A stretch of DNA of 64,000 bases from Strix aluco (taxonomy: Eukaryota > Chordata > Aves > Strigiformes > Strigidae), in assembly GCF_031877795.1 (NCBI RefSeq), contig NC_133939.1, forward strand, positions 4,135,698 through 4,199,697, given 5' to 3'. Position numbers and translations under genes: made by a program. The notes under the pieces were generated by a model. The model did not search any database and was not told where the DNA came from. It worked only from the letters and a program-made list of their open reading frames with translations. Of this stretch, positions 1 to 12,500 are shown one piece after another. Each line of letters opens with the position of its first letter. The stretch's first letter is position 1.

Positions 1-487
1 TTTGCCAAAAATTTTAATACGACAAGTCAAACCACTTTCATAGCTCTGAGCCTTTTTCTGTTCGATTCCAAGAAAAATCAATGAAAGAAATTGATTCTCT
101 GCTTACCGTATCTCCATCAAGAGCTATTTAATATGGTGATAAACTTTTTTTTAAGCTGCCACATAATCCTTGCTGAGGACCTCTGCTTTATTTACGATCT
201 GCTTTACCACCTGTTAGGCTATAATGAGCCATCTTTTATTTTTTGAGAATTACAAATCACACTGGAGGTGACCACAGGCTTTCTGACTGTACAGTTTATC
301 TTAAGGGTGCTTTGTTTTGCCCGGAAACCCAAACGCTTTGGTACCTTCACAATCGCCAGAGCTGCTGCTTCTTTTGCTAAAGTTAAAGAGCGGGATTCGG
401 CGATGCCTTGGCAGGCAATCCTGCCCTTCTCCTCCACGCCCTCATTAGTTTTCCCTTTCTCAGGCAGTTTGTCATCATTCCTTGCAG
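1..487. other. Intron sequence upstream of the first visible KY exon
   Basis: No exon or repeat was recognised. It should be the intron joining the off-window 5' part of KY to the exon at 488. Confidence 0.5.
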
Positions 488-562
488 GAACCCAAGTGAC
501 GGTGGAGATTCATCCCAAGGATACCACCCCACAACTCTTCAAGAAACTCTCCTTTGGAAAAG
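488..562 (+). CDS. KY: KY coding exon (first visible)
   Basis: Acceptor tgcag, donor gtacag. Encodes [20 protein letters not shown] and five more residues, matching the human GTQLTVEVHPRD segment. It starts one base into a codon, so an earlier coding exon must exist; none was recognised in 1-487. Confidence 0.88.
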
Positions 563-3500
563 GTACAGCCCAGGCTTTAAACCCTGGCAGAGTGGGCCAA
601 GGGTGGGAGGGCGAAGGGACCACATCCTTCCCTTGGGAAGGGAGGGCAAGAAGCCTGGGAGCTCGAGGAGATGCTGCACCCCTCGAGCCAGGGCAGAGGT
701 TGCGATGATTGCACTAACCATGCCGAGGTTGTTGCAGGTCCCCGGAGGCTGCCCAGCCTGAGAGGTCAGGACAATAAAGGTGAGGCTCTGCTCTACCACG
801 GCGCTTATCTCCAAGCTAGCCCTCATCCAGAAGGTCGTTTCCAGGAGGAGACAGGCTCCCTTCTCCCCATGGGGGCTCAAGGCTCTTGAAAGGATGCCAA
901 CACCTCTGCCAACTCTCCCTGCTGGGCAGGTTCTGCTGGAGCCTGCCCGCACCTGGGGCTTGAGGAGCAAATCCTTCTGCTCCTGGGGTGGGGGTCTCCT
1001 CCTCCCTTGGCTCTGGGATAAGGTGGGTGGTGACGGTCTGGAGGCCGCAGTGTCCCTCAGAAATCCTCAGCTGCCGCAAAGCTCTGGAGATCAGCTCTCC
1101 CTTCTTCCATGCCCGGGGAGGTTTGGCCGTGTGGTGTGCAGGGGTTTGATGTCCCCAGCCCTCCGGCTAGAACAGGAGATGCCTGACTGCTGGGGAATGT
1201 GGCCTCTGCAGAGCCACAGGACAGCAGGGAGGGGACACAGAGCACGCTGCGGTCCAGACAGCTTGCTTCATCCCTCTCCCCTCGGCACCTGCACTCTGCA
1301 GGGTGTTGACATCCACGTCCGAATGCAGGGGAATGGGCAAAGAAAAGCCTCAATTTCAGCTTTTCCCACCCACTCCTGTTCCCCAGAATCACTTATTTCT
1401 GTTTGTCTTTTTTCTCCTGCCAACAACTGCTCACCCCACGCTCCCTTCTCCACTTCGCTAGGTTTCCAGAGGACCGAAGCCCCACGGCCACCAGGAGGAA
1501 AAGACCTGCATGGTAACTATCAGCTGTCCCCTCTCCCCACGCCGGTGGCACGGTGTGGGGCACACTGTGGGGCAGTCCCAGATAGGAAGCCCATCAGTCC
1601 TAGAAACAGGGCTTGCCCTACTGTGAGCCTAGACTGAAGTGCACGGACAAGGGATTTAATTTGTATTACCACGAGTAGCGTTCCGCTTCCCAACCCGCTG
1701 TTCATCGGGGTGGCAGATGGGAACAGCTTTGTGAATGTCACACCTGCCCGAGACCTTCCCAAGGCTCCACACCCGAGGAAGGCTACTCTGAAAACAGGCA
1801 CGATGCACGCTTCCTAACTGCACAGGGCTACGTGAGTTACTGCAGATCCCACATCTGCGGGGAGCTTTGGCAGCTATAACCTGACAAAGACAAAAACTGA
1901 TAACCAGTTTTTAAAAAAATATCCCATTCCCAAAAGGCAAAAAGTAATTTTCAGAGCTGTAGAGAGTGGGAACCTTTAAACGCATAAATCTGCTTTATCT
2001 CTCTTTAGGTCAGCATAATAGCCCTTTTCAGGGAAAACTGAGATAAACAAACAAGCCTGTTAAAGAAACAGATGCCGTGTGCCTACACGCTGATTTTGGC
2101 AGACCGGCGCCTGCCCAGCACAGGGACGCTCTTGCATCCCGCCTGGCAGGCTGCAGTGTCACTGGGATGTGGGATGCGAGATGCCCCATAGCCCGTCCCT
2201 GGGGCAGGGGCTTCCAAGAAGAGCAGAGCTCACATTAACGAAACACCTTTGCAGGTCAGGAACAGACCTTCTGGCCACCTCCCCAGTGGGCTGGAGCTGG
2301 CAGCAAAGGGGCCAAAGCCCCGTTTTGGGGAGATGGAGAGGGAATAGGTGATGAATACAGATTTCAGAAGCGCTGCTGGCCTCTCGGCTAGGATAGGATG
2401 CTCTTGGAGCCTCTCGTGCATCCCACTCCCACTGGTACTCGCTGAGCAGGCAGCAGAGGGGTGTCCCGCTTGCTTAGCGAGGGTCATGAAACCAGGCGAA
2501 GCCTCTGCGCCCCTACACACCACCCAAGGCAACCCACTGCTGCTCGTCACCCCTCTCCAGGCAAGCAGCAGCTCTATGGCACCATTCATTCACCTCTCCC
2601 GGCTCTCGGGAGCCACACAACAGCATTTTCACTTTGTGATCTCTTTTAAATCCTTTCTTCTAGAGAAATAACAAGCCTACAGAGATAGCTAGAAGAATCT
2701 CTTTAGTCCTGAACGGCTCTGACAGGACATGACAGGGGGAGAGATTGCTGTAGAGCTCAATTCTCCTCTCACCAGCTCAGAAGAAAAGGGTGGGCTGAGC
2801 AGACGGCGGTCCAGGGGAGACGTCCATCCGATATGCCTGTACACCGAGCTGCAGCTGCATCACTTGGGTGGCTCACTGATGAGAGAGAACAGTGGCAGCT
2901 CATTCAGAGACTGTTGAAAAAAATAAGTTATCCGATTAATTAGGGCAAGTTATTAACCCTTCGTTCACACTGAGTAGAACCAGGAGCCTAGAGCCTGCAG
3001 AGATGCAGACAAGAGGGGTAGGCACACCAATTTTAGCCTGACTGCTCCCCATGTTCCATTTTTCATGTGCTTGAATTTGTGCAGAGTTGTAGCCCTTTCC
3101 CATGCAAAACAGGCATCGCTTTCAACAAAGCTACTGGAAAAATCCAGCTCTTTAGTGGGTTTTTTAAAAAGTCATGGTTTTGACAGGGCTTCCACAGTAT
3201 AGATTTTCCCTGATACTTCTGCATTATATCTCATGCACCTCCATATAATATTCTGGGATTTTCTATGCTGTTATGCAGCGCCAAAGACACAGGGGCACCT
3301 CCCGCTCCAGCATTGCCCAAATTATACCAGACTAGACAGGATGGCTCCTGCTTTCCATGCAGCTGGCAGGGACCTTCGGCGAGTGTCCTCACGTCCTCTG
3401 CTCCCTAAGCACCCGCTGATGGATGCCTCTGCGGGTCGGGCAGGAGCTCTGCAGTGTCCCCTTGTTCAAGCTTACAGCCAGGAAAAAATACCCCCTCCCT

Positions 3501-6500
3501 TCCCGAGACAATGACAACTCATTTCTTCCCAGCATATCCATGGGACAAATCCTCTTTGAAATCCATGCCAGTAGATCTGCAGCAATTTGAGAAGCTGGAT
3601 GCCTACGCATTAAAAGTAAGTCTTGCTTTTGCCTCTGTCCTCCTCCCAGCTCTCCTGCAGGGATGTTCCTTGAAACCAGCACTAACACCAGCTTAGTCTG
3701 AGCTATCAGGACAAGTGCCTCAAAATCTCCCAAACAAGTGCAAAAGCATTTCCCTGCAAACATCAGCAACAGAGATCCCACTCTAGGAGAGAAACTATGA
3801 CCAAAATTACTTGCTTGAAACCTGGAACTACAGCTTTTTATTTCTATTTTTAATGAAGCTTGAGTTAGAGCAGTCTCCTGGCAGGTGGGGTCTCACTAGC
3901 TTTAGAAGAACAAGGGAGTGAGGAGGAAGGGAGATCTACCATAGCAATTTCTTCACCATGATCTTGCAATGTTCCTCCTCACAAACAGGTAAACATCACG
4001 AACAGTGTAGAGGAACTCGTTAAAGCCCTGCTTAAACAAGCCCGTACTGATCTGGAAAAAGTTCGAGCCATATGGATGTGGATATGCCATCACATAGGTA
4101 GGTTGAGATCTTCAGTTGAGAAGATAAGGCTGTTGCTGTCACCCCTGTCACGCTGCCATTGCAGTTTACTACCCATCTTGTGGGTTGGCTTCACATGGTG
4201 GGTAGGAGGAAGGCTTTCTGGGTGTATTTATCCAGAAATGTATTCAGAGGTTCTCTCACCATGTCTGTTTCCATAGTCCCTCTCCGAGCACTGCCAGCCC
4301 CTACAAGGTTTGTGTGTAAATGATTTCTTTCCACATGATGAATCTGTAACTCCTACCTGATTACTCGAAGGTGTACCCACACAAGTCACTGTCATCTAAG
4401 CTGTTGGAGCATGAAGCCAGCCTGCCAAGCACCAGAGGCTTGGTCGTCACGTTCAGAGCCATCCAGCGCCACCAGAAGTTTCACCCCCAGCACTGTCCTG
4501 AACCCCTGCACCCCCCACGCAGCCCTTCCCAGCGTGCTCTGCACGTCAGTGCCTTTGCTCTGGGAAGGTCTCGGCATAGTGTAGGTACCACCAGAAAGCA
4601 TCAAGCTGCCTTGCTCAGCTCGCCGTCATCACAGCTGCTTCTGCAGCCCCTCTGTTGCTCCCTCTTTGGGCAGCAGACCACCCCTTGCAAGCAGCAGCCT
4701 GGACAGCCCATCTCAGGTGAGGTGTCCTCTTGCCTCTGACAGTCTCTTGGCTGCTTCACTGCCAGCTTTGCCCCTGTGTTTTGTTGGATACATCCCGTGC
4801 TCCAGCTTCTAGCCGGTACCTAACTGCATTCATCCTGTTGACACGTCCATCAGCTGTGTCAGCACAGCACATCAGAGAGGTCAGCTTTCATAAAACATGC
4901 TGGCACCTGCGTGATTGCCATTCCTGTCTGTACGTGCACCCTTTCAACCTCCATGAGAACTGCAATCACTCCATTTCCCCTGCCCCTTCCTACCCAACCC
5001 GAGCAACACCGGAGTTTCAGAAACAGCCAAGAGGTGGGAAGAGGACAAGAAAGGAGGAGAAGGCAGGATTTGTAGCCTCTCCAGCTGGGCACATCAGAGG
5101 GGGCAAAAGGCTTCTTGCCACCTCAAGCTCCTTGGTGGGGGGAAACTGGATGTAAAACGTGATTGGATTTTGCACAGCATATGCAGAAATGTTTCTTTCC
5201 CATTAACACTTGGGGGTAGAGGGGGAGAATAACAGCTATTCTTTCCCTCATCTCTTGCGCACCCTGACAGGCTCTGGTATAGCTCCATTAGCTGGCTGAA
5301 CCAGCCAGCTGATGGAGAGCAGAAGAGCAATTTGGGAAGCACTGGCCTAATCTCATGCCCCCTGAGATCAGCAGAGCTTTGCCAGCAACTGCACAGTTCA
5401 CATAGTCAGGTCAATCCTAAGAAGCTTTAATCTTGCCCTTAAATATGCAGACTGCTGATTTCACTGAATTTCCCGAAACCAAGCATTTGACTCATTCAGT
5501 CTTTACACTATTAACTCATTTCTGCCTGCCCCTGCCTGGGCCAGATCCTGCTTGGGACGGCCAGTCTGGTTTGAGTCAGTCCATTTACCTCACACACATC
5601 CATGGGATGTCTCTGATCCCTGACAGGTACACTGTGATCTCCTCACAAGATTTTTTTACACCATCTTGGCCCTGGTTCTCCTTCCTTCCTGCAGAGACTG
5701 ACCCCTATTTACATGCATGGGAAATAAAGATAGCGCTAGGAATTTAAATCAGCTCACAAAAATGCAAGAGCACTGACAATATAAATTCCTTCCTTCTTTG
5801 GATTTTAAGTGAAAGCGCTGCTCCCTTCTTCCCACCCAATTCAACGCCCTGCCTGTGATGGACTGCTACCTCCATGCAGCAGTAGCACTAAAAGAAATTA
5901 TTTTAGCTATCATTTCTAGCATAAATATGGAGCCACGTGCATCCAGCTAGCTCTCCATACCCTCTCAAAGCGCTCTGCAGCCTTGCTGGTGACCCAACGA
6001 ACAGCCCGAGGTGCAAAACCCAGCCTTTCCCTGCAGCCCCACGAGCCAACCCTGAGACAGCCGTCAGCTGAGCCCCTTGGATAAAAGACAAGCAGTTGCA
6101 GCATTTCATCAAAGCACAAATACAGTGTGTTGCCAGCCTTTTTTCCCCTCTTCCACAGTATTAAAGGGAGGATGAATCAGCTGATGCAGCATTCCTTAGA
6201 GCTTTGACAGAAAAACATGCTCGCGTTTTAAGAAAGAGGTTATGGACATGACCAAGGTTGGTTGGTATTGAATTAACCTTCCCAGACCAGTTCCTCAAGC
6301 TCTGTCTAAAGGAACCTTGCTGTGCCGCTTTTCTGCACTCATTCAAACAAATTAAGATTTCCTGTGTTTTCAGGTATTAATATGACTCACTTGCAACAAA
6401 TCATTTCAGGTATTTCCTAGCAAGCTACTTTCCAGGTATTTTTAATACAAATTGCTTGTAAAGAGTGCAGAAAACTCAGTGGTTTCCTTTGACAGTAACA

Positions 6501-9500
6501 TGAGTCTGACTCGTTCAAGCGCAGAGCGCTCTGCTTTTTACTGGGCACTCATGAGACTGTAGATCCCCCTGCACAAGGGCAGCCCCTGGGGAGGCCCATT
6601 TCCTCTAAAAAAAGCAGTTTTCCTCCTATTTGGATTCAACTGCTGAATCCCAGCCCAGGCTTAGAACAAATGGTGATGAGAGACAGACCTCGTCCCTCTC
6701 CCCTCACCAGCCGTCCACAACATTCTCGTGCAGCACACGCCACGGCTTGTTTCCATTTGCTTGTGCTCACAGAGATGAAAAGCAATCCAAGCATTGCTCC
6801 TGCTGCCCGTCGATCCCGTTGCCTCAGGCTTTTGGATGAACTTTTGTCTGTGTTCCTTCCCGCAGAATACGACGTCGTGGGCTACCATAACAAAAGCCAG
6901 CTGTCGAGCAAACCCATAGATGTGCTTCAGACGGGGAAGAGCATTTGTGAGGGATACGCTGGGCTCTTTGAACAAATGTGCAGGTAAATTAAGTTCAGAA
7001 ACATTCAGTGCCAGGGAGAGTTAACATTCATTGTCATCTCTGTGCCTATTCTGTCTGCCTTTGCATTGACTGATGTGACTTTAAGCAGGACGTGGAACTT
7101 CAGCTTTCAAACCATGCTGTGGAAAACCAGCAAGTCCTAGAAAGGTCAATTTTGCTTCCTCCTCCACCCCCTCCACCCCCCCCCCCCCCCCCTCCCCAGC
7201 ATAATTTACTTTGTGCCATCTGCTGAGCTTCGCATTGCATTAACATAATGGCAGATGAAAACACTGAGCTAATTTGGTTAGAAGAAGCTAGGTTTTCCCT
7301 TTGAGTATCTGTATGTGAAGGTTAAAAGCATGGCAAGACTTAAACAAGGAGGAGCGTTGCCTCCAACATGCTCCCATGCAAGAGGTAGGCGCCCAGTCCC
7401 AGAAGGAACTTTCCCAAAACCTTCTGGAGATGCCCTCTCCCCCCCACTACAGAAGCACCACAGGGACACTGCCTCACGCTTACTGCACCATTGTCTGTGG
7501 TCAATCTCAAGGTGCACCACCACTGAGGCCAGGACTGCGATTCCCATTTTATAGCTACATCAGCATTTAATTACTAAAATCCACCATTCTCCTACCTACA
7601 AAACCTTGGTGACTTCACTGGGGATTAGTTGCATAAACAAGTTTGGGACCAGCCTTATGTAGAAGGGTTGTCCAAGAGGAGACAACTGGACCTGACGACT
7701 CAGGGACATGAGATTGGAAGGGGCTTCCTAACGCCAGAAAGCAACGGTGTACTTTCATAAGACTCTCCCAGGGAGCACCTTCTCAGCAGAGCAGCTTCCA
7801 TTCACAAGATAGCTTTGGAAAAAATTAAAGACCCGTTATTAGTTGGCATATGTAAGTAACAATTTGGCTTTCCACACCATCCAAAAAGATTTGGGAAGGT
7901 TTTCACCATGAAACAAACAAAATCTACAGGGAAAAGGACAGATTTAAAAAAAAAAAAAAAATAACGTGCCAGATGCTAAAGTGGTGAATGCTTCCAACCA
8001 ATAACATCTCCCACAATATTGGATCTTGCTTTCTAAAGAATACGATAAAGAAATAGGATGAAGTACGAGTTTATAACTGCATCTTATGGGACAGTTATTA
8101 GCGGTTAGAAGTGGGGGAAATTTGCATCTGTTCATTAAAAAGCGTATGTTTAGTTCATTTAAAAGATTAATCTTTCCAAGGATATCTTTTACTATTTAAA
8201 GGCTCTGTTGATTTAGTCTTAATTCCTCAGTTCCAGGTTGATTATTCATTTTGTGATTTGGGAAACCTCCCAGTCATCTAGCCTATTGCTTTTGTCAAAT
8301 ATTAGCTAAATGTTTAGCTCCTTTCCTAAGAAACTATAACCAAAGACACACCCCTTTCTTGCAAGGGGATCTCCTCATCCCTTCTTCTTGTGCACTATTC
8401 AAGTCTTATGCTGAGTTTAAGCATAAAGGCAAGAGGCAAAGAGCAGTCTTCTTATATAAAGGTTTTTCAGAGCCAAGTTTTGGGGGAAAAAAAAAGGTCT
8501 TTTAGCATGCCTTTTTTTCCTAGCTCTTGTTGAGGCAACTTTAATAAACAACCCAATTTGCCAGTCACCAGGAGTCCCCCCAAAGGTCCTGCTGAAGTCA
8601 ACGGCTGACACTGATTGAGTCCTACTTGTGTCAGTGCCAACAGACAGAAGAGTTCCTGTTGCAGACACAACACTGTCACCTCCGACCACAGCCTTGGCAG
8701 TCAGACTTCTTCCCATTAGCTGAAATTCCTGTCACGGAGGAAAGGTGGGCACGGATAGTGGGAAGCTGGCCACAAAACGTCAGTTTCCAAATATCAAGCG
8801 TGATAGTGATGAACATGAACAGAGGCTTCTGACCAATACGTTAACAGCATTTATCAAGAATTGGCTTCTCAGCTGCCAACCAAACTCAAGGAAGTTGCAT
8901 GGCTGAGTGAATCAGGGAGTGTAAATTCATGAATTCAATTTAGGCCAAAACCTAGCAGTCTGGACATAGGGAGAAACTCACTTACTAGAATTAATGATGA
9001 AGGCAAAACAATTATTTGCACTTGAGAGGTTTCAGCACCACCTTTGGGAGCAAAGCTGACCACACTCCTGACAGTGGATCTGGTCACTTCACAGAATCAC
9101 AGAATCATCTCGGTTGGAAAAGACCTTGACGATCATCTAGTCCAACCATTAGCCTAACATTGACAGATCCCAACTACACCAGATCCCTCAGTGCTATGTC
9201 AACCCGACTCTTAAACACCTCCAGGGATGGGGACTCCACCACCCCCCTGGGCAGCCCATTCCAACACCTAACAACCCGTTCTGGAAAGAAATACTTCCTA
9301 ATATCTAGTCTAAACCGTCCCTGGCACAACTTGAGGCCATTACCTCTTGTCCTATCACTTATTACTTCGATGCCCCTTATTCATAATTAGTCTGCAGATA
9401 ATCCAGGTTTCACATCCTCTTGCTTTCCTTGTGTTCTACAATCAGTAGCTTTCCTTCTTTTCAGGCACAGGAGTGTACACCTACCTACCACAAGTATAAA

Positions 9501-12500
9501 CCATTCTGTCTCCCTCTAGAGAAGCCAGATTTGCTCCTTTTTTACATTAAATCATCAAAGTCAATCTGAAATCAAAGGGAAGAAGGTGCCATTGAATTCC
9601 AGTGACAGCTGTAGCAAGATCCAGATTTTTTCCTACTCTTTTTGAAGCAGAAAAGCAACTTAGTTTTTAACCTCCTTGCTGCACCAAGCAGATATCGGCA
9701 ACAACTGTTTCTTAATTCACTTCTTCCAGTCCACCTTGTATTTCGGTCATCTTCTACCATCACATGGCCCCTTCAAGCATTTCTGGAGATCTTCTCAATC
9801 TTCTCTCTGCCTGGTTAATTTATCTGTATGAAGTCATTTACACCAGAACAGAAACATGATCGCTCTTCACCAATACAGGATTGTTCTTTTACAGGATGTT
9901 TTAGCCTGGTTTTCTGTCTGCCCATTATTAGAGAGACCACTGTTTAAATGCTCTGACCTTTCTTTTGGGCATTTTGAACACATCCAAGCACAAACTCTTC
10001 TTGGTGCTTTGCTAATGTTCACTGTAAGTGAGAGCACAGAGGACTAAGGGCAGAGCTTGTCCCTTAATGTTCTCTCTGATTATCCCAGCTCACAAGAATG
10101 TCTAGAGAAGCCTAGAAGGATTAGACATCAATCCCCATGAAATTAGTGGGAATTTGGTACTTAGCTGCTGTTAGTCCCCTTTGAAACTCCCAGGATCAAG
10201 TCTTCCTTAAAGTTCCCAGGCCAGCTCCTAGTCTCAGTTACATCATGTAAATCCAAGCTCTCACCAGTCTTGTCAGTGGAGTTGCTCCAGATTTACTGCC
10301 CAGCTCCACATTAGAATTTGGCTCACAGGCGACTGCGGGCTGGCAAAGACTTTACAGACCACCTGCGACACCAGGTTTCTCAATGGCATTCCTTCCAGGC
10401 TTGCCACGTTCGTTTTGAATACCTCGTGTGACAGGCAATGCCTCACTATTGCTGCGTAGCAGCCCATGCTAAACGAGGCTGGTTTACATGCTCCTCCTCC
10501 TCTTTCTGGCCACCTTTAGCAGGGATGGGGTACTGCCACGTTCCTCCTCTCCATATAACTTGGTCTTCTCTCTGCAGGCTACCCAATGTGAGCTCCCAGC
10601 TGGCTCTCAATCAGGTCTTTGCAGTTGTTTTTGATACTCTTTCTTAAAGAAATTCTTTAAATTCTTAAAGAATTTAAGAAAGAACATAAGAATTTAATTT
10701 GATACTCTTAAAGAAAGAATATCAAACAACCAACACAAAGACATCCAGGTTTGAGCTTAGTAAGTCTGTATGAGAAGCTGAAGCGTCCATCTTCCCTTTA
10801 AACCAGTATCATCTCTGTGAAAAAAAGCAGCCCTCCCTATGAGCACTGCTGCACTGCCAATTACCAGCCTGTATCCGTTATCAGACCTTGACTTCTTAAC
10901 AACCATGCTGATTATTTTCCCCATAAATATCACTTTTCTTCTGAGTTAAACCCACATTATGCAGACAATCTTGCTCTTGAAGCATGCAGTTTATTACTTA
11001 AGGTAGTTGTTCCATTTAACGTACTTTTCAATGAAGAAGAAAAATGTCAATACCATCCCACACAAAAGACAATCCTCTAAGTGAAGCAATTTTAGATTAA
11101 TGCTAAAATAAGATGCCAACGTTAGAACCCATTGCTATCAACGGCAGAGAGCTTATTAACACAGTGCTTATTTAAATCTTATTTACACATCAACACAGGT
11201 ATTCATTACTTTTTTTAAAAACAGACTATTTAATCATTTGTACCCTGGGCAAGCACAAGCTCACTCTTCAAGAAAACTAAATCAGCATCCACAATCCCAT
11301 GAGGTCTAAGATATCTTATTTGGTGTCAAACACCAGGCCTACCATCACTGAGAGAACACAAGCATGAACAGAGGCACTTTTAATTTATAATTACATGGGC
11401 TAATTGTGGACAGCATCAAAGGTATTCCACTGAGTAACAAGACAGAGAGCAATTAAGAACACTTCATCTTTGTCATCCTCCTCTAGCAACGCTGAATCGG
11501 TGGTGCACCAAACAAAATGAGAGGGAATACGTAAAAACTGGAAGAGAAAAGCTCCTTCCTCCAGTGGGACGTTCCCTCCAAGTCCCTGTGCAAAGCCTAC
11601 AAGTCAAAAGGGCCCCTGCACACCACCTTGGTTACTCTCGCATGCCCACCCCATATGAAACCATTCACTAGCACAGACCAGAAAAACACAGTCTCTACAT
11701 AATGTCAGTGGTCAAAGGGGAGAACCTGCCTGTCTCTCAATGTGCTGACAGGCTGGTGCAGGAAGGCAGTTAGAAGAAAGCTGTACAGAGTGCAGAGATC
11801 CCCCATCAAGAAAAATACAGTGCCCTGGCTAACAACAAGTTTTCCAAAGAATTAAAAAGTGCAATAACCTAGGCATTTAGCACTGCAGCCTGTCACCAGG
11901 GTCAGAAGTTGGAGTTTTCAAAGAGAAGTGCACTTGCACACTTCGACACTTAAAACCCCTACCTCCCCTGGGACTCAGCTGCAAGGAGGCAACCTGAGGA
12001 ACTGATGGAGCTGATCTACTCGATTACAGGACTGAAATTCTGCAGACTTTGCTCCTCCTTTTGTCCTTCCACAAAACTACGCTGACAGGTTTAAACCAGA
12101 AGTCTCCTGCTGCACCTTATTGTTTCCTTTTAGCATTGCAGGAATCCAGTGCATGAAGCTATCGGGATACTCTAAGGGGTACGGGTACAAGATGGGACAG
12201 ACCTTTACAGGGGACTCTGACCATGCCTGGAACGCTGTCTACCTTGATGGAAGGTGGCATTTACTCGATAGCACCTGGGGAAGTGGTGCTGTTGATGATT
12301 CTTTCACCAAGTTCACCTTCAGGTAAAGAGCCATCCTCTATGTTAATCCATAAACCTACCAGAAAGGCAGAAGGAAAGCTGATGGGTTTGGCACAGCAAA
12401 CAGTGACAAATTTTAGGTCCCACAGCAAGACCCAAAGCCCTGAGCAAGGTATCTGGGCTGCCTATACAGGGGATGGAGCACGTACCTGTAGAAAGACAGC

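Noticed and set aside
780-1637. 285-codon open frame on the plus strand
   Set aside because: It lies in GC-rich KY intron sequence; only the 51-bp KY exon inside it has splice sites and family similarity.
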